Source of the DNA: Clostridium sp. CAG:678 | Lineage (GTDB): Bacteria > Bacillota > Clostridia > Oscillospirales > Acutalibacteraceae | Direction: 5' to 3' | Assembly: GCA_000431535.1 (NCBI GenBank) | Contig: HF991806.1 | Span: 9,693-67,776 of the forward strand | DNA: 58,084 nt | Shown: positions 24,293 to 31,981 of the stretch, one piece after another | Position numbering within the stretch: the first letter of the stretch is position 1 | Layout: the number at the start of each line of letters is the position of its first letter | Position numbers and translations under genes: made by a program | The notes under the pieces: model-generated | What the model saw: only the letters and a program-made list of their open reading frames with translations | What the model was told of the DNA's origin: nothing | Database searches by the model: none

Positions 24293-24532
24293 TCAGCAGT
24301 CGTTATCCCACGGCCACGGATCCTTGAGCCATTCGTCGCTGTTGTTTTCACCAAGGGTGATGGGGCCGAATTTTTCCTCAAATTCCTTTTTGAGCACTTT
24401 ATATTCGGCAGTGTATTTTTCATAGAGTTTGTGCGCTTCCGGGCAGCCGTTATGTGTGTCAAGATAAACCCGCATTTCCCACATGGCAAACTGCACTGCG
24501 GAAAGCCTGATCAGCATTTTTTCCCTGTTCAT
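24293..24532 (-). CDS. cotJB: Spore coat protein CotJB
   Basis: A 79-residue protein with the CotJB features: REKMLIRLSAVQFAMWEMRV, YLDTHNGCPEA, YEKYTAEYKVLKKEFEEKFG, and the C-terminal WLKDPWPWD. In Bacillus and clostridia it is made in the mother cell and goes to the spore coat. It starts inside the stop of cotJA (ATGA overlap). The usual third gene, cotJC, does not follow; only a cotJC-like fragment lies 6 kb further on at the prophage edge. Confidence 0.93.
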   Translation of the reverse strand: MNREKMLIRLSAVQFAMWEMRVYLDTHNGCPEAHKLYEKYTAEYKVLKKEFEEKFGPITLGENNSDEWLKDPWPWDNDC

Positions 24533-24744
24533 TTTTGCGCACCTCCCCCTAAAAACGGTTTGTCAAGTTCCGGAAAGATCGTTCCCGCGCAAAGCCCTGC
24601 CATCGTGTCGTCATATAAAACGGGATGCTGCTGAAACGGAACATACGCCATGGTTACCGCGGCGTCGTCCGGCAGCGGTGCGGGTATTCCGCCAGAGGGC
24701 TTTTTCAGGAAACTCGGATTGAACGTTTCTTCATATTTGAACAT
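24529..24744 (-). CDS. cotJA: Spore coat associated protein CotJA
   Basis: A 71-residue protein with AYVPFQQHPVLYDDTMAG and LCAGTIFPELDKPFLG, the conserved CotJA core. AAAGGAGATATACC precedes the ATG. It is translated together with cotJB. A GC-rich hairpin in its leader (24765-24800) is noted separately. A mother-cell sigma-E or sigma-K promoter is expected from known cotJ regulation, but I could not place one confidently. Confidence 0.93.
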   Translation of the reverse strand: MFKYEETFNPSFLKKPSGGIPAPLPDDAAVTMAYVPFQQHPVLYDDTMAGLCAGTIFPELDKPFLGGGAQK

Positions 24745-24764
24745 GGTATATCTCCTTTAATGTC

Positions 24765-24806
24765 AGCCGCGCCGCTCTGCCATTTTGCCCGGCGCGGATT
24801 TTTTAA
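24765..24806. other. GC-rich hairpin in the cotJA leader / plus-strand terminator-like
   Basis: CAGCCGCGCCG and CCGGCGCGG form an imperfect GC-rich stem; on the plus strand a run of T follows. No plus-strand gene ends just before it, so it may be a leader structure of the minus-strand cotJ message or a block against antisense transcription. Confidence 0.4.
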
Positions 24807-24953
24807 AGTGAAAACTTCGTAATTTCACCTCAGTTCATACTATGCCGAAGGGCTAAAAAAGTTTTTAAGCATATAATGAAATACGGATGTTTAAAATCAA
24901 AAAATTCAGGCAAAACTATAAACGGAATAAAAAATAAAATAAAGGTGATTATT

Positions 24954-25295
24954 ATGACTGTTAAACGCGGCGATATTTATTATGCCGATCTTAGCCCCGT
25001 TGTGGGCTCGGAGCAGGGCGGCGTAAGGCCGGTGCTCATTGTTCAGAATGATGTGGGAAACAGATTTTCACCAACCGTTATAGCCGCCGCCATCACAAGT
25101 CAGAAAGATAAAACCAATCTTCCCACCCATATAGAGGTGGATGCCGGCCACTGCGGACTGTCAAAGGACAGCATTGTGCTGCTTGAACAGGTGCGCACGA
25201 TCGACAAACGCCGCCTGCGGGAAAAAATGGGCGCTCTGGATGTGGGCGACATGGGCAAGGTGAATGAAGCGCTTTCCGTTTCATTCGGACTTTAA
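24954..25295 (+). CDS. MazF/NdoA-type endoribonuclease toxin
   Basis: A 113-residue MazF/PemK protein, close to NdoA of Bacillus: VKRGDIYYADLSPVVGSEQG, RPVLIVQNDVGN, TVIAAAITSQKDKTNLPTH, SIVLLEQVRTIDKRRLREK. The conserved Arg and Thr of the active site (R in GVRPVLI, T in AAITSQ) are present. It cuts mRNA at short sequences and is normally held by an antitoxin encoded immediately upstream. No such gene is present in the 209 bases to cotJA. ATG 24954 with AAAGGTGA is the family start; the longer frame from 24876 is not supported. Confidence 0.9.
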   Translation: MTVKRGDIYYADLSPVVGSEQGGVRPVLIVQNDVGNRFSPTVIAAAITSQKDKTNLPTHIEVDAGHCGLSKDSIVLLEQVRTIDKRRLREKMGALDVGDMGKVNEALSVSFGL

Positions 25296-25337
25296 TAGAT
25301 ACGGCGCGCCGTGCTGTGTTGTGCGGGATCGCGCCGG

Positions 25338-25361
25338 GCGGCTCCTCGGAGCCGCTTTTTT
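25338..25361 (+). terminator. Intrinsic terminator after mazF
   Basis: GCGGCTCC and GGAGCCGC arms with a tiny loop and six T. Confidence 0.85.
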
Positions 25362-25396
25362 CTTTTGCTTTCTGGGGGCAGAAGTGATTTTTTCAG

Positions 25397-25425
25397 TTGA
25401 AATAAAACGGTGAAAATGTTAAAAT
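25397..25425 (+). promoter_or_regulatory. Sigma-A promoter of dut
   Basis: TTGAAA at 25397-25402, a 17-base spacer, TAAAAT at 25420-25425, 41 bases before the ATG. Confidence 0.7.
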
Positions 25426-25466
25426 AAGTTAAAATTATTCGAAATCATTGTAAAGGCGGTTTTGGT

Positions 25467-25982
25467 ATGCAAAGAATTGCTGCGTTTCAGAAAGTAAGTT
25501 ATTCTCAGTTCGAATCGGATATGAAAAAGAATTTTCCAAACGTGGAAAACTGTAAAGAGATCTATGATTCCATCAAACTTCCGCAAAGGGCAACCGCAGG
25601 TTCTGCCGGGTATGATTTTTACGCTCCGTTAGATGTAACCGTAAAAAAAGGGGAGAGCGTGCTGATTCCAACCGGAATTCGTGCAAAAATGGAAGACGGC
25701 TGGGTGCTTCAGATCTTTCCGCGTTCCGGCCTCGGGTTTAAACACAGGATCCAGCTGGATAACACCGTTGGGATCATAGATGCGGATTATTACGGCTCCT
25801 CAAACGAAGGCCACATCATGATCAAACTTTCCTGTGATGCGCACGAGGAAGGGCATTGCGTATCCCTCAGCGCCGGGGACGGATTTGCCCAGGGCATCTT
25901 TCTTCCGTTTGGTATCACCGCTGATGATGACGCAAGCGGTATTCGAAACGGCGGTTTCGGTTCCACTTCCGCAAAAGGCTGA
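25467..25982 (+). CDS. dut: dUTP diphosphatase (trimeric type)
   Basis: A 171-residue dUTPase, hydrolysing dUTP to dUMP and keeping uracil out of DNA. All five motifs are visible in order: AGSAGYDFYAP, PRSGLG, GIIDADYYG, GDGFAQGIFLP and GGFGSTSAKG. The first 35 or so residues are an extra N-terminal stretch before the conserved domain. It stands alone behind its own promoter. It lies outside the prophage, so it is likely the host enzyme. Confidence 0.93.
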   Translation: MQRIAAFQKVSYSQFESDMKKNFPNVENCKEIYDSIKLPQRATAGSAGYDFYAPLDVTVKKGESVLIPTGIRAKMEDGWVLQIFPRSGLGFKHRIQLDNTVGIIDADYYGSSNEGHIMIKLSCDAHEEGHCVSLSAGDGFAQGIFLPFGITADDDASGIRNGGFGSTSAKG

Positions 25983-26072
25983 TCCCATTGCCAAAGCGGC
26001 TGCAATGCCGCCCCTATCTTGCCCAAAACTATGCTTTTAAGCGGCTTTTTTATACATTATTTGCTAAAATGC

Positions 26073-26101
26073 TTGACAATTCCGTGTTATTTGATTATAA
26101 T
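26073..26101 (+). promoter_or_regulatory. Perfect consensus sigma-A promoter of rpsU
   Basis: TTGACA (26073-26078), exactly 17 bases, TATAAT (26096-26101). Fully consensus promoters are uncommon; this fits the high demand for a ribosomal protein. Confidence 0.93.
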
Positions 26102-26173
26102 CTTGTGCGGATATTCAAAAAATATTCAAAATTTGTGATTACCCCTGACAGCAGGTCGGAGGGAGGGAATTAA

Positions 26174-26350
26174 GTGAGCCAGGTCAGAATTAAGGAAAAT
26201 GAATCTCTTGACAGCGCTATCCGCCGTTTTAAGCGGCAGACTTCTCGCGACGGCATTATTCAGGAAGTTCGCAAAAGAGAGCATTATGAAAAGCCTTCGG
26301 TTGCTCGTAAAAAGAAGAGCGAAGCCGCTCGCAAAAGAAAGTATAAATAA
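26174..26350 (+). CDS. rpsU: 30S ribosomal protein S21 (bS21)
   Basis: A 58-residue protein that starts with GTG at 26174 behind [48 protein letters not shown] and a basic C-terminal tail of [13 protein letters not shown] type. bS21 binds near the 3' end of 16S rRNA and helps mRNA pairing at initiation. The perfect promoter 100 bases upstream and the terminator right after make it a single-gene unit. Confidence 0.96.
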   Translation: MSQVRIKENESLDSAIRRFKRQTSRDGIIQEVRKREHYEKPSVARKKKSEAARKRKYK

Positions 26351-26368
26351 TCTTACATAAAAGATAAA

Positions 26369-26402
26369 AGGGGAACGGGTACTTTCGTTCCCCTTGTTTT
26401 CT
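26369..26402 (+). terminator. Intrinsic terminator of rpsU
   Basis: AGGGGAACG (26369-26377) and CGTTCCCCT (26386-26394) arms, eight-base loop, then TGTTTTCTT. Confidence 0.88.
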
Positions 26403-26461
26403 TACTATGAAGATCCTGCAAAAGAAAAAGCAGGGCGCTTTGTGTGAAAGGTGTTTTTGCT

Positions 26462-26899
26462 ATGAAAAAAATACTGGTTATCAACGGCCCCAATCTGAAT
26501 ATGACGGGGATCAGAAAAAAGAATATCTACGGCTCGGAAACACTGAAAGCGATTAATGAGGAACTGAAGATCTACGGCAAGGCGCGCGGCGCAAAGATCA
26601 GTTTTTTTCAGTCTAACCACGAAGGCGATCTGATTGATATGATCCAGCAGAGCCGGGAGGAATATGACGGCGTTGTGATCAATGCTGGCGCGTATACGCA
26701 CTATTCCTATGCAATCCGGGACGCAATCGAATCCGTAAATGAATTCCTGCCGTTCGTGGAGGTGCATATGAGCGATATTCACAACCGCGAGGAGTTCAGA
26801 AAAACTTCCGTAATCACCGAAGTTTGCAAAAAGCAGATCTGCGGCTACGGGAAAGACAGTTACAAAATGGGTATTGATTTATTACTGGAAATATTATAA
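26462..26899 (+). CDS. aroQ: 3-Dehydroquinate dehydratase, type II
   Basis: A 145-residue type II dehydroquinase that converts 3-dehydroquinate to 3-dehydroshikimate in aromatic amino acid synthesis. Motifs: VINGPNLNMTG (N-terminal binding loop), FFQSNHEGDLIDMIQ, VINAGAYTHYSYAIRDAI and VEVHMSDIHNREEFRKTS with the catalytic His. ATG 26462 with AAAGGTG upstream is taken; an in-frame GTG at 26444 lies on the ribosome site itself. It is followed closely by efp. Confidence 0.93.
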   Translation: MKKILVINGPNLNMTGIRKKNIYGSETLKAINEELKIYGKARGAKISFFQSNHEGDLIDMIQQSREEYDGVVINAGAYTHYSYAIRDAIESVNEFLPFVEVHMSDIHNREEFRKTSVITEVCKKQICGYGKDSYKMGIDLLLEIL

Positions 26900-26942
26900 A
26901 ATAAATCTGTATTAAGAATAATAAACTTTGGAGGTATTATTT

Positions 26943-27500
26943 ATGGTATCAGCAGGCGATTTCAGAAACGGCGTAACGTTTGAAATGGACGGCCAGGTTT
27001 ATCAGATCATCGAATTTCAGCATGTTAAGCCGGGCAAAGGCGCCGCTTTCGTAAGAGCAAAAATCAAAAATGTAATTCAGGGTTCCGTGGTTGAAAGAAC
27101 GTTTAACCCAACGGAAAAATTCCCAACTGCTTTTATTGAAAGAAAAGATATGGTTTATTCCTATAATGACGACGGTATTTATTATTTTATGGATCAGGAA
27201 ACATTTGATATGGTTCCCGTTGCGGAAAGTGATCTCAGCGATAACTTCAAATTCGTTAAGGAAAATGACATCTGCCGCGTTCTTTCCTACAAAGGCAAAG
27301 TTTTCGGTGTTGAGCCGCCTACTTTCGTAACGCTGGAGGTTACCAAAACAGATCCCGGTTTCAAGGGCAACACCGCAACAAACACTTTAAAACCCGCAAC
27401 GCTGGAGACCGGCGCGGAGATCAGAGTACCGCTTTTCATCAACGAGGGCGATAAGATCCGCGTGGATACAAGAACCTGTGAATATATGGAGCGCGCATAA
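26943..27500 (+). CDS. efp: Elongation factor P
   Basis: A 185-residue EF-P with the three expected domains. The KOW-like first domain carries [10 protein letters not shown] with K32 at the tip that enters the peptidyl-transferase centre; TFNPTEKF and the C-terminal signature [21 protein letters not shown] follow. It relieves stalling at polyproline. ATG 26943 follows GGAGG (26931-26935). A small zinc-ribbon gene follows after 18 bases, an arrangement seen in other clostridia. Confidence 0.96.
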   Translation: MVSAGDFRNGVTFEMDGQVYQIIEFQHVKPGKGAAFVRAKIKNVIQGSVVERTFNPTEKFPTAFIERKDMVYSYNDDGIYYFMDQETFDMVPVAESDLSDNFKFVKENDICRVLSYKGKVFGVEPPTFVTLEVTKTDPGFKGNTATNTLKPATLETGAEIRVPLFINEGDKIRVDTRTCEYMERA

Positions 27501-27518
27501 GCGCAGAAAGGATTTTTT

Positions 27519-27938
27519 ATGAATACTACAGAAAGCCTCGGCTATCTCAAAGGTCTGCTGGACGGCCTTGATTTTGACGCAGATAAAAAAGATACAAAGA
27601 TGTTTAAAGCTATCGTGGAAGTGCTTGAAAACATCATTCAGGATATTGACGATGTAAATGAAGACATGGATCTTCTTGCCGAGCAGGTGGATGGTATTGA
27701 CGATGACCTTGCCGAGGTAGAAGATTACCTTGCGGAATGCGACGAGTGCGACTGTGAGGATTGCGAGGATTGTGAGGACGGCGAATATGCCGTTACCTGC
27801 CCCGCCTGCGGCGAAGAATTCACTGTGGATGAAGATACCGTTATGGAAGGCGGCATCGAATGCCCTGCCTGCGGCGAGTTTCTTGAATTTGAACTGGATG
27901 GCGATGATCAGGAAACAGAAAACGATACAGAAGAATAA
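27519..27938 (+). CDS. Acidic zinc-ribbon protein (CD1247 N-terminal domain type)
   Basis: A 139-residue, strongly acidic protein. Residues 1-70 are helical (GYLKGLLDGLDFDADKKDTK, a pattern I associate with the CD1247 N-terminal domain). Then comes a Cys/Asp/Glu-rich run near 74-88 (CDECDCEDCEDCED), and a CPACG...CPACG zinc ribbon (about 93-117). It is probably co-transcribed with efp. The function is unknown; it may be a transcription- or translation-linked metal protein. Confidence 0.75.
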   Translation: MNTTESLGYLKGLLDGLDFDADKKDTKMFKAIVEVLENIIQDIDDVNEDMDLLAEQVDGIDDDLAEVEDYLAECDECDCEDCEDCEDGEYAVTCPACGEEFTVDEDTVMEGGIECPACGEFLEFELDGDDQETENDTEE

Positions 27939-27966
27939 AAGATCTGCTTGCCGGATCTGTAAAGGA

Positions 27967-27993
27967 AAAAGGCGTCTTAAAAGGCGCCTTTTC
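27967..27993 (+). terminator. Intrinsic terminator of the efp unit
   Basis: AAAAGGCG and CGCCTTTT arms; the T-run is short. Confidence 0.7.
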
Positions 27994-28026
27994 ATTTGAC
28001 CGGCGTTATGCCGGCGGAGCATAATT

Positions 28027-29202
28027 ATGAAAAAAAGACTGGCTGTTTTATTTGCGGTTTTAACCGTTCTCACTTCAGTTGTTCTGCCGTGCGGCATGAA
28101 TGCGGCAGCCGCAAATTATTTTCCCACCACGCCGATCGAGTTTGAAAATCTGAATTTGGCGCTGTTTTCCCAGTTGGATCTGACTACCGGCACCAATAAT
28201 TTTAATCAGAACGATAATTGGAAATATTATTACCGCTGTTCTTTTACGCCGCAGTATTCCGCTGCCTATACGGTTACCGTTTCTTCCCGTAAAAAGATGA
28301 AAACGGAGTTGTATGACGCTGCCGGCAGCCTTGTTTCTGCAAGTTACGCGCCGGAGGAACTGAATGCGGAAAATCGGTATGTTTTCAGCAATACGGCGTA
28401 TCTTGAAAAGGGCAAAACCTATTTTTATGAGTTTTCCTACACCTCAGGGTATTTCAATTCCTGCGGCCCGTTTTCCGTTTGGATGACCAGTACGGCCGCC
28501 GAGGAGATCCCGCAGGATGATTATCTGCACCTTTATGTAAACGGAGAAAAACAGGGCGCTGTTTATGAACTTTCGTCCTTTTCGCCGCAGCAGCTGCTTC
28601 AGGATTTGAGCATGAAAGTGGTTTATGCAAACGGAAAACTTTACGAGTGGAAAGGTTCGGAAAGCCTGATTCCTTATCTGAACGGCTGTGATATTATACT
28701 GGATCTGTCCGACTGCGCGGCAGAAATCGGCGTGCATACCGTAACGGCGCATTATATGGGGCGCGAGGTGACGGCGCAGTTTGAGATTGTAAACTGTATA
28801 CACCGTTATGAAACGGAATCCGTAACCGCGCCAACGTGGCTGGAACCCGGTTATATCGTCTATCGGTGTTCCAAGTGCTCCGGCAGCGTTACGGGTGATT
28901 TTACAAACACCGTGGCGCAGAGCAGCGGGGATTTCTTTGACCTGTATAACACCTGTGAAACGGATGAAAACTATCAGGCGGAAAATGATTTGAATCATGA
29001 CGGCTATATTAACGCCCGCGATTATTCCATGATGCTGAAAATGTATCAGCAGGCGGAAAAAGCGATGCTTTCGGCCTATAACGCCAAGCGCGGAGACAGC
29101 GATTACGTTTCTGTGCTCGATATGAATGCGGACGGCTATATCAACGCAAGGGATATCTCCATGCTGAGCCGAACGATGCCGCAGCCGGATTCGAATAGTT
29201 AG
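28027..29202 (+). CDS. Secreted protein with C-terminal type I dockerin
   Basis: A 391-residue protein. Residues 1 to about 31 are a signal peptide (basic start, hydrophobic core, AAAA end). The middle is beta-rich with a YEFSYTSGYFNSCGPFS segment and an HRYETESV...YRCSKCSGS block, a Cys pattern common in clostridial surface proteins. The end (about 318-386) has two dockerin repeats, DLNHDGYINARD and DMNADGYINARD, each with the Asp/Asn calcium loop and a following helix. Dockerins plug into cohesins of cellulosome or amylosome scaffolds. No catalytic or recognised carbohydrate-binding domain is seen. Confidence 0.88.
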   Translation: MKKRLAVLFAVLTVLTSVVLPCGMNAAAANYFPTTPIEFENLNLALFSQLDLTTGTNNFNQNDNWKYYYRCSFTPQYSAAYTVTVSSRKKMKTELYDAAGSLVSASYAPEELNAENRYVFSNTAYLEKGKTYFYEFSYTSGYFNSCGPFSVWMTSTAAEEIPQDDYLHLYVNGEKQGAVYELSSFSPQQLLQDLSMKVVYANGKLYEWKGSESLIPYLNGCDIILDLSDCAAEIGVHTVTAHYMGREVTAQFEIVNCIHRYETESVTAPTWLEPGYIVYRCSKCSGSVTGDFTNTVAQSSGDFFDLYNTCETDENYQAENDLNHDGYINARDYSMMLKMYQQAEKAMLSAYNAKRGDSDYVSVLDMNADGYINARDISMLSRTMPQPDSNS

Positions 29203-29317
29203 GTTTAGTCGGAAAAGCAGAATCCTCCCATTTGGCTTATTCAAGAACAAGGAAACGCATCCCTTTGGTGAATCCGTGCCGAACATGTTTCTCAATAGGA
29301 TCAGGATATTATAAATT

Positions 29318-29348
29318 ACCCCCGCTTTGTTAAGCGGGGGTTGTGCTT
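29318..29348. terminator. Bidirectional terminator between convergent genes
   Basis: ACCCCCGCTT (29318-29327) and AAGCGGGGGT (29332-29341), four-base loop. It serves the dockerin gene (+) and the small lipoprotein gene (-). Confidence 0.8.
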
Positions 29349-29349
29349 T

Positions 29350-29652
29350 TTATCCGAGCGCGTCTCTTGCCGCGTCCCCAAGATCTGAAGCTGCCTCTCC
29401 TACGCCGCCTGCCGCGTCGCCAACAGCGTCGCCCACGTCAGACGCCGCCTCGCTGGCGTTTTCGCCTGCGTTTGAAAGCCCTTCTTCCACCATGTTTGTG
29501 GTGCTGGTGGTGTTGGCGGTTGTTGTTTCTGTTGTGCGTGCCGTGGTGATTGTTGTGGTCGTGGTATCGTTATCCGCGTTGTTGGAACAGCCGGCGAATA
29601 CGCACACAGCCAAAACAACCGCGGCCACAAGCACAATCATACTTTTTTTCAT
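29350..29652 (-). CDS. Small lipoprotein with Thr-rich linker and Ala/Gly-rich helix
   Basis: A 100-residue lipoprotein: signal peptide ending in the lipobox FAGC (C21), then a Thr-rich linker of about 30 residues, then repeats of EAASDVGDAVGDAAGGVG type forming an amphipathic helix. It resembles small abundant envelope proteins of uncharacterised role. AAAGGATG precedes the ATG. The unit stands alone, 60 bases beyond the ypeB stop on the same strand, so it may be read from the ypeB message. Confidence 0.75.
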   Translation of the reverse strand: MKKSMIVLVAAVVLAVCVFAGCSNNADNDTTTTTITTARTTETTTANTTSTTNMVEEGLSNAGENASEAASDVGDAVGDAAGGVGEAASDLGDAARDALG

Positions 29653-29715
29653 AAAAATGCATCCTTTCAGAATAATGTTTTGATTTATATATAAACGGGA
29701 AAATCCCCGTAAAGG

Positions 29716-31032
29716 CTATTTGGTAAGCGTGCCGTTATCCGAATACATCAGCAGCAGGATATCCTCTTCCTCCCCGGTTTCGGAATTCGTGTAGATCAGC
29801 ACTTCCTGGCCGGTGCTCTTGTTCTTGCAGTGGTATTCGTTGCAAAACACTTCTACGCCGCTGTTCTTCGGAATCACACACCGGGAGCGGGAAACCACTT
29901 CCACGCTGTTGCTAAGGTTGATCTCGTTTTGTTCCGCAGAGAACGCGGGAACCGTTCTGTCTGTGTGGTTGATCAGGTAACCGTCCGCTTCCAGAGAGAA
30001 AACACTGCCGTCTGAAAGCGATATGCCCACTTTGATCAGATCAGGGTAATACGTGATATTGTTTTTGTTGTATGCAAAATTGATCGTGCACACATTGTTG
30101 TATACCGAATAATAGGATTCCTTCATATCCGTGTAGCCGATTTTGTTCAGAAAATCCTTTGCGATGTTTATGGCGTTATCTTCTGTAACCGTCTGGCTGC
30201 CGGGCACGCCTTCATTTAGAATATAGGCGATATATCCGCCGTTTTTGGTTACGGCAATTGTTTGCAGTTTGTAGGAAAAAACATATGCCGGCAGTGTGCC
30301 GCTTTCTTCGGTTTTGTATACAACGCCGCCTTCGTCAACGCCAAGGGCGTTTGCCGCGATCTTTCTGCACTCGTCCTGATCTTTCTTTTTCCCGTTTTTT
30401 ATAAGAACGCTCTGTTTGTTGAGCACGGCGTCCGCAAACGGGCCGTCATAGAGCAGGGTGGGGTAGTTTTCAAAGGTTTCTTCCGCAGAGGAAAAGTCTG
30501 TTGAAAAGGAGGACACCTTCATTTCGCTGCCGTCGCCGAGCGAGACTTCGTTTTCCGTGATCTTTCCGCCTGCGTTGCAGCGGCTGACGATTGTGTCGGT
30601 AAAATCAGAATACTTCTGCGCGTAAGATAAAAGCAGCGTCAGGTTATCGTATTCCTCCTGCGTGATTTCTGATTTTGTGGAAAGATACCGCGCGTAATCG
30701 CCCGCCTGGCTTAAAAATTTATAGGCGCCGCTCAGATTGAGCTGGCTGATCGGCAGGGAGGAAAGCGCGTTTTTTGCTGTGCAGCACTCGGAATACAGAT
30801 TTCCCGATATGCGGTTCATCATGTCGCTGGATGTGGCGTACTGGCTCTTTGCAAGGCTCGTTTCTATAGAATCCAGGCATTCGGAAAGCTGCGTCAGATT
30901 GCGCTGATAGGATGCCTCAAGCTGCGTCTGATAGTTGTTGCTTTTTACGGCGCCCGTAACGGCGAAAGCCGTAAGCGCCGCAACGGCAAACACGGCAAAA
31001 GAACAGATTCTTACTATATTTCGCCTTTTCAT
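29716..31032 (-). CDS. ypeB: Spore germination protein YpeB
   Basis: About 438 residues. An N-terminal membrane anchor (RICSFAVFAVAALTAFAVTG) is followed by a helical region with SQYATSSDMMNRISGNLYSE-type helices and then repeated PepSY-like domains (KIAANALGVDEG and DNAINIAKDFLNKIGYTDM are the typical starts). YpeB keeps the cortex-lytic enzyme SleB stable in the dormant spore. ATG 31032 follows AAAGGAATGA. No sleB is present in this window, although the two are usually adjacent. Confidence 0.85.
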   Translation of the reverse strand: MKRRNIVRICSFAVFAVAALTAFAVTGAVKSNNYQTQLEASYQRNLTQLSECLDSIETSLAKSQYATSSDMMNRISGNLYSECCTAKNALSSLPISQLNLSGAYKFLSQAGDYARYLSTKSEITQEEYDNLTLLLSYAQKYSDFTDTIVSRCNAGGKITENEVSLGDGSEMKVSSFSTDFSSAEETFENYPTLLYDGPFADAVLNKQSVLIKNGKKKDQDECRKIAANALGVDEGGVVYKTEESGTLPAYVFSYKLQTIAVTKNGGYIAYILNEGVPGSQTVTEDNAINIAKDFLNKIGYTDMKESYYSVYNNVCTINFAYNKNNITYYPDLIKVGISLSDGSVFSLEADGYLINHTDRTVPAFSAEQNEINLSNSVEVVSRSRCVIPKNSGVEVFCNEYHCKNKSTGQEVLIYTNSETGEEEDILLLMYSDNGTLTK

Positions 31033-31192
31033 TTGATCATTCCTTTCGGTTTCGGATAAATATTCCCTAAACGGATTTTGCCCTGAAAATCCGAAAACAT
31101 ACAAAAAAGTCTTTTATTGCTAATCTTTTTTTGCTATAATAAATTGATTATTTGTATATACAGGCGTTATTTTAATCATTTTGGAGAATCGT

Positions 31193-31981
31193 ATGAAACT
31201 AAAAAACGGTAAAAAAAGAATCGTTGTGAAGATCGGAACTTCCACTTTAACGCACAGCACCGGCAAGGCAAATATCGCGCTGATCGCAAAGCTTGCCTCC
31301 GTGCTTTCCGATTTAAAAAATGAAGGGCATCAGATTGTATTGGTGTCTTCCGGCGCCATCTCCGTAGGTATGGGCAGGCTGCGTCTTTCCGAAAAGCCGA
31401 AAGAGATTCAGTGCCTTCAGGCCGCGGCTGCCGTGGGGCAGAGCGAACTGATGTTTCTTTATGACAGATTATTTTCCGAATACGATGTGGTTGTCAGTCA
31501 GCTGCTGCTCACGTTTGACGAACTGGAAAACAGCGACAGCAGATTTCATATTACCAATACGCTGGATCAGCTTCTTGCCTATGACTGCCTGCCGATCGTA
31601 AATGAAAACGATTCCGTCTCTGTAGAAGAACTGGTCAGCGGGGACAATGACTGCCTTTCCGCTACAGTAGCAAAAATTACAGACGCGGATCTGCTTGTGA
31701 TCCTAACGGATACGGATGGGCTGTATGACGGCGATCCCGCCGAAAATAAAAATGCCAAGCTGATCAGTGTTGTGGAGCAGATTGACGACAGCATTAAATC
31801 CGTAACAGGCGTTGCCGGCAAGCGCGGCACGGGCGGATTCATCACAAAAATAAACGCGGCGCAGATCGCCGTTTGCGCAGGGATTCCCGTTGCCATCATT
31901 AACGGCAATAAGCCCACGAATATTTATAAAGTTGTGAACGGCGAAAATGTTGGTACATATTTTAAGGCGGTGAAAGCATGA
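31193..31981 (+). CDS. proB: Glutamate 5-kinase
   Basis: About 262 residues, an amino-acid kinase domain that phosphorylates glutamate in the first step of proline synthesis. Motifs: RIVVKIGTSTLTH, VLVSSGAISVGMGRL, PIVNENDSVSVEEL and ILTDTDGLYDGDP, GTGGFITKINAAQIA. It lacks the C-terminal PUA domain of enterobacterial ProB, as many Firmicutes enzymes do. ATG 31193 has TTGGAGAA upstream. The stop overlaps the proA start (ATGA). A TATAAT at 31135-31140 is the likely -10 element. Confidence 0.95.
   Translation: MKLKNGKKRIVVKIGTSTLTHSTGKANIALIAKLASVLSDLKNEGHQIVLVSSGAISVGMGRLRLSEKPKEIQCLQAAAAVGQSELMFLYDRLFSEYDVVVSQLLLTFDELENSDSRFHITNTLDQLLAYDCLPIVNENDSVSVEELVSGDNDCLSATVAKITDADLLVILTDTDGLYDGDPAENKNAKLISVVEQIDDSIKSVTGVAGKRGTGGFITKINAAQIAVCAGIPVAIINGNKPTNIYKVVNGENVGTYFKAVKA

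Noticed and set aside
24876-24953. N-terminal extension of MazF
   Set aside because: Lys/Asn-rich leader not found in the family; AAAGGTGA precedes the internal ATG 24954.
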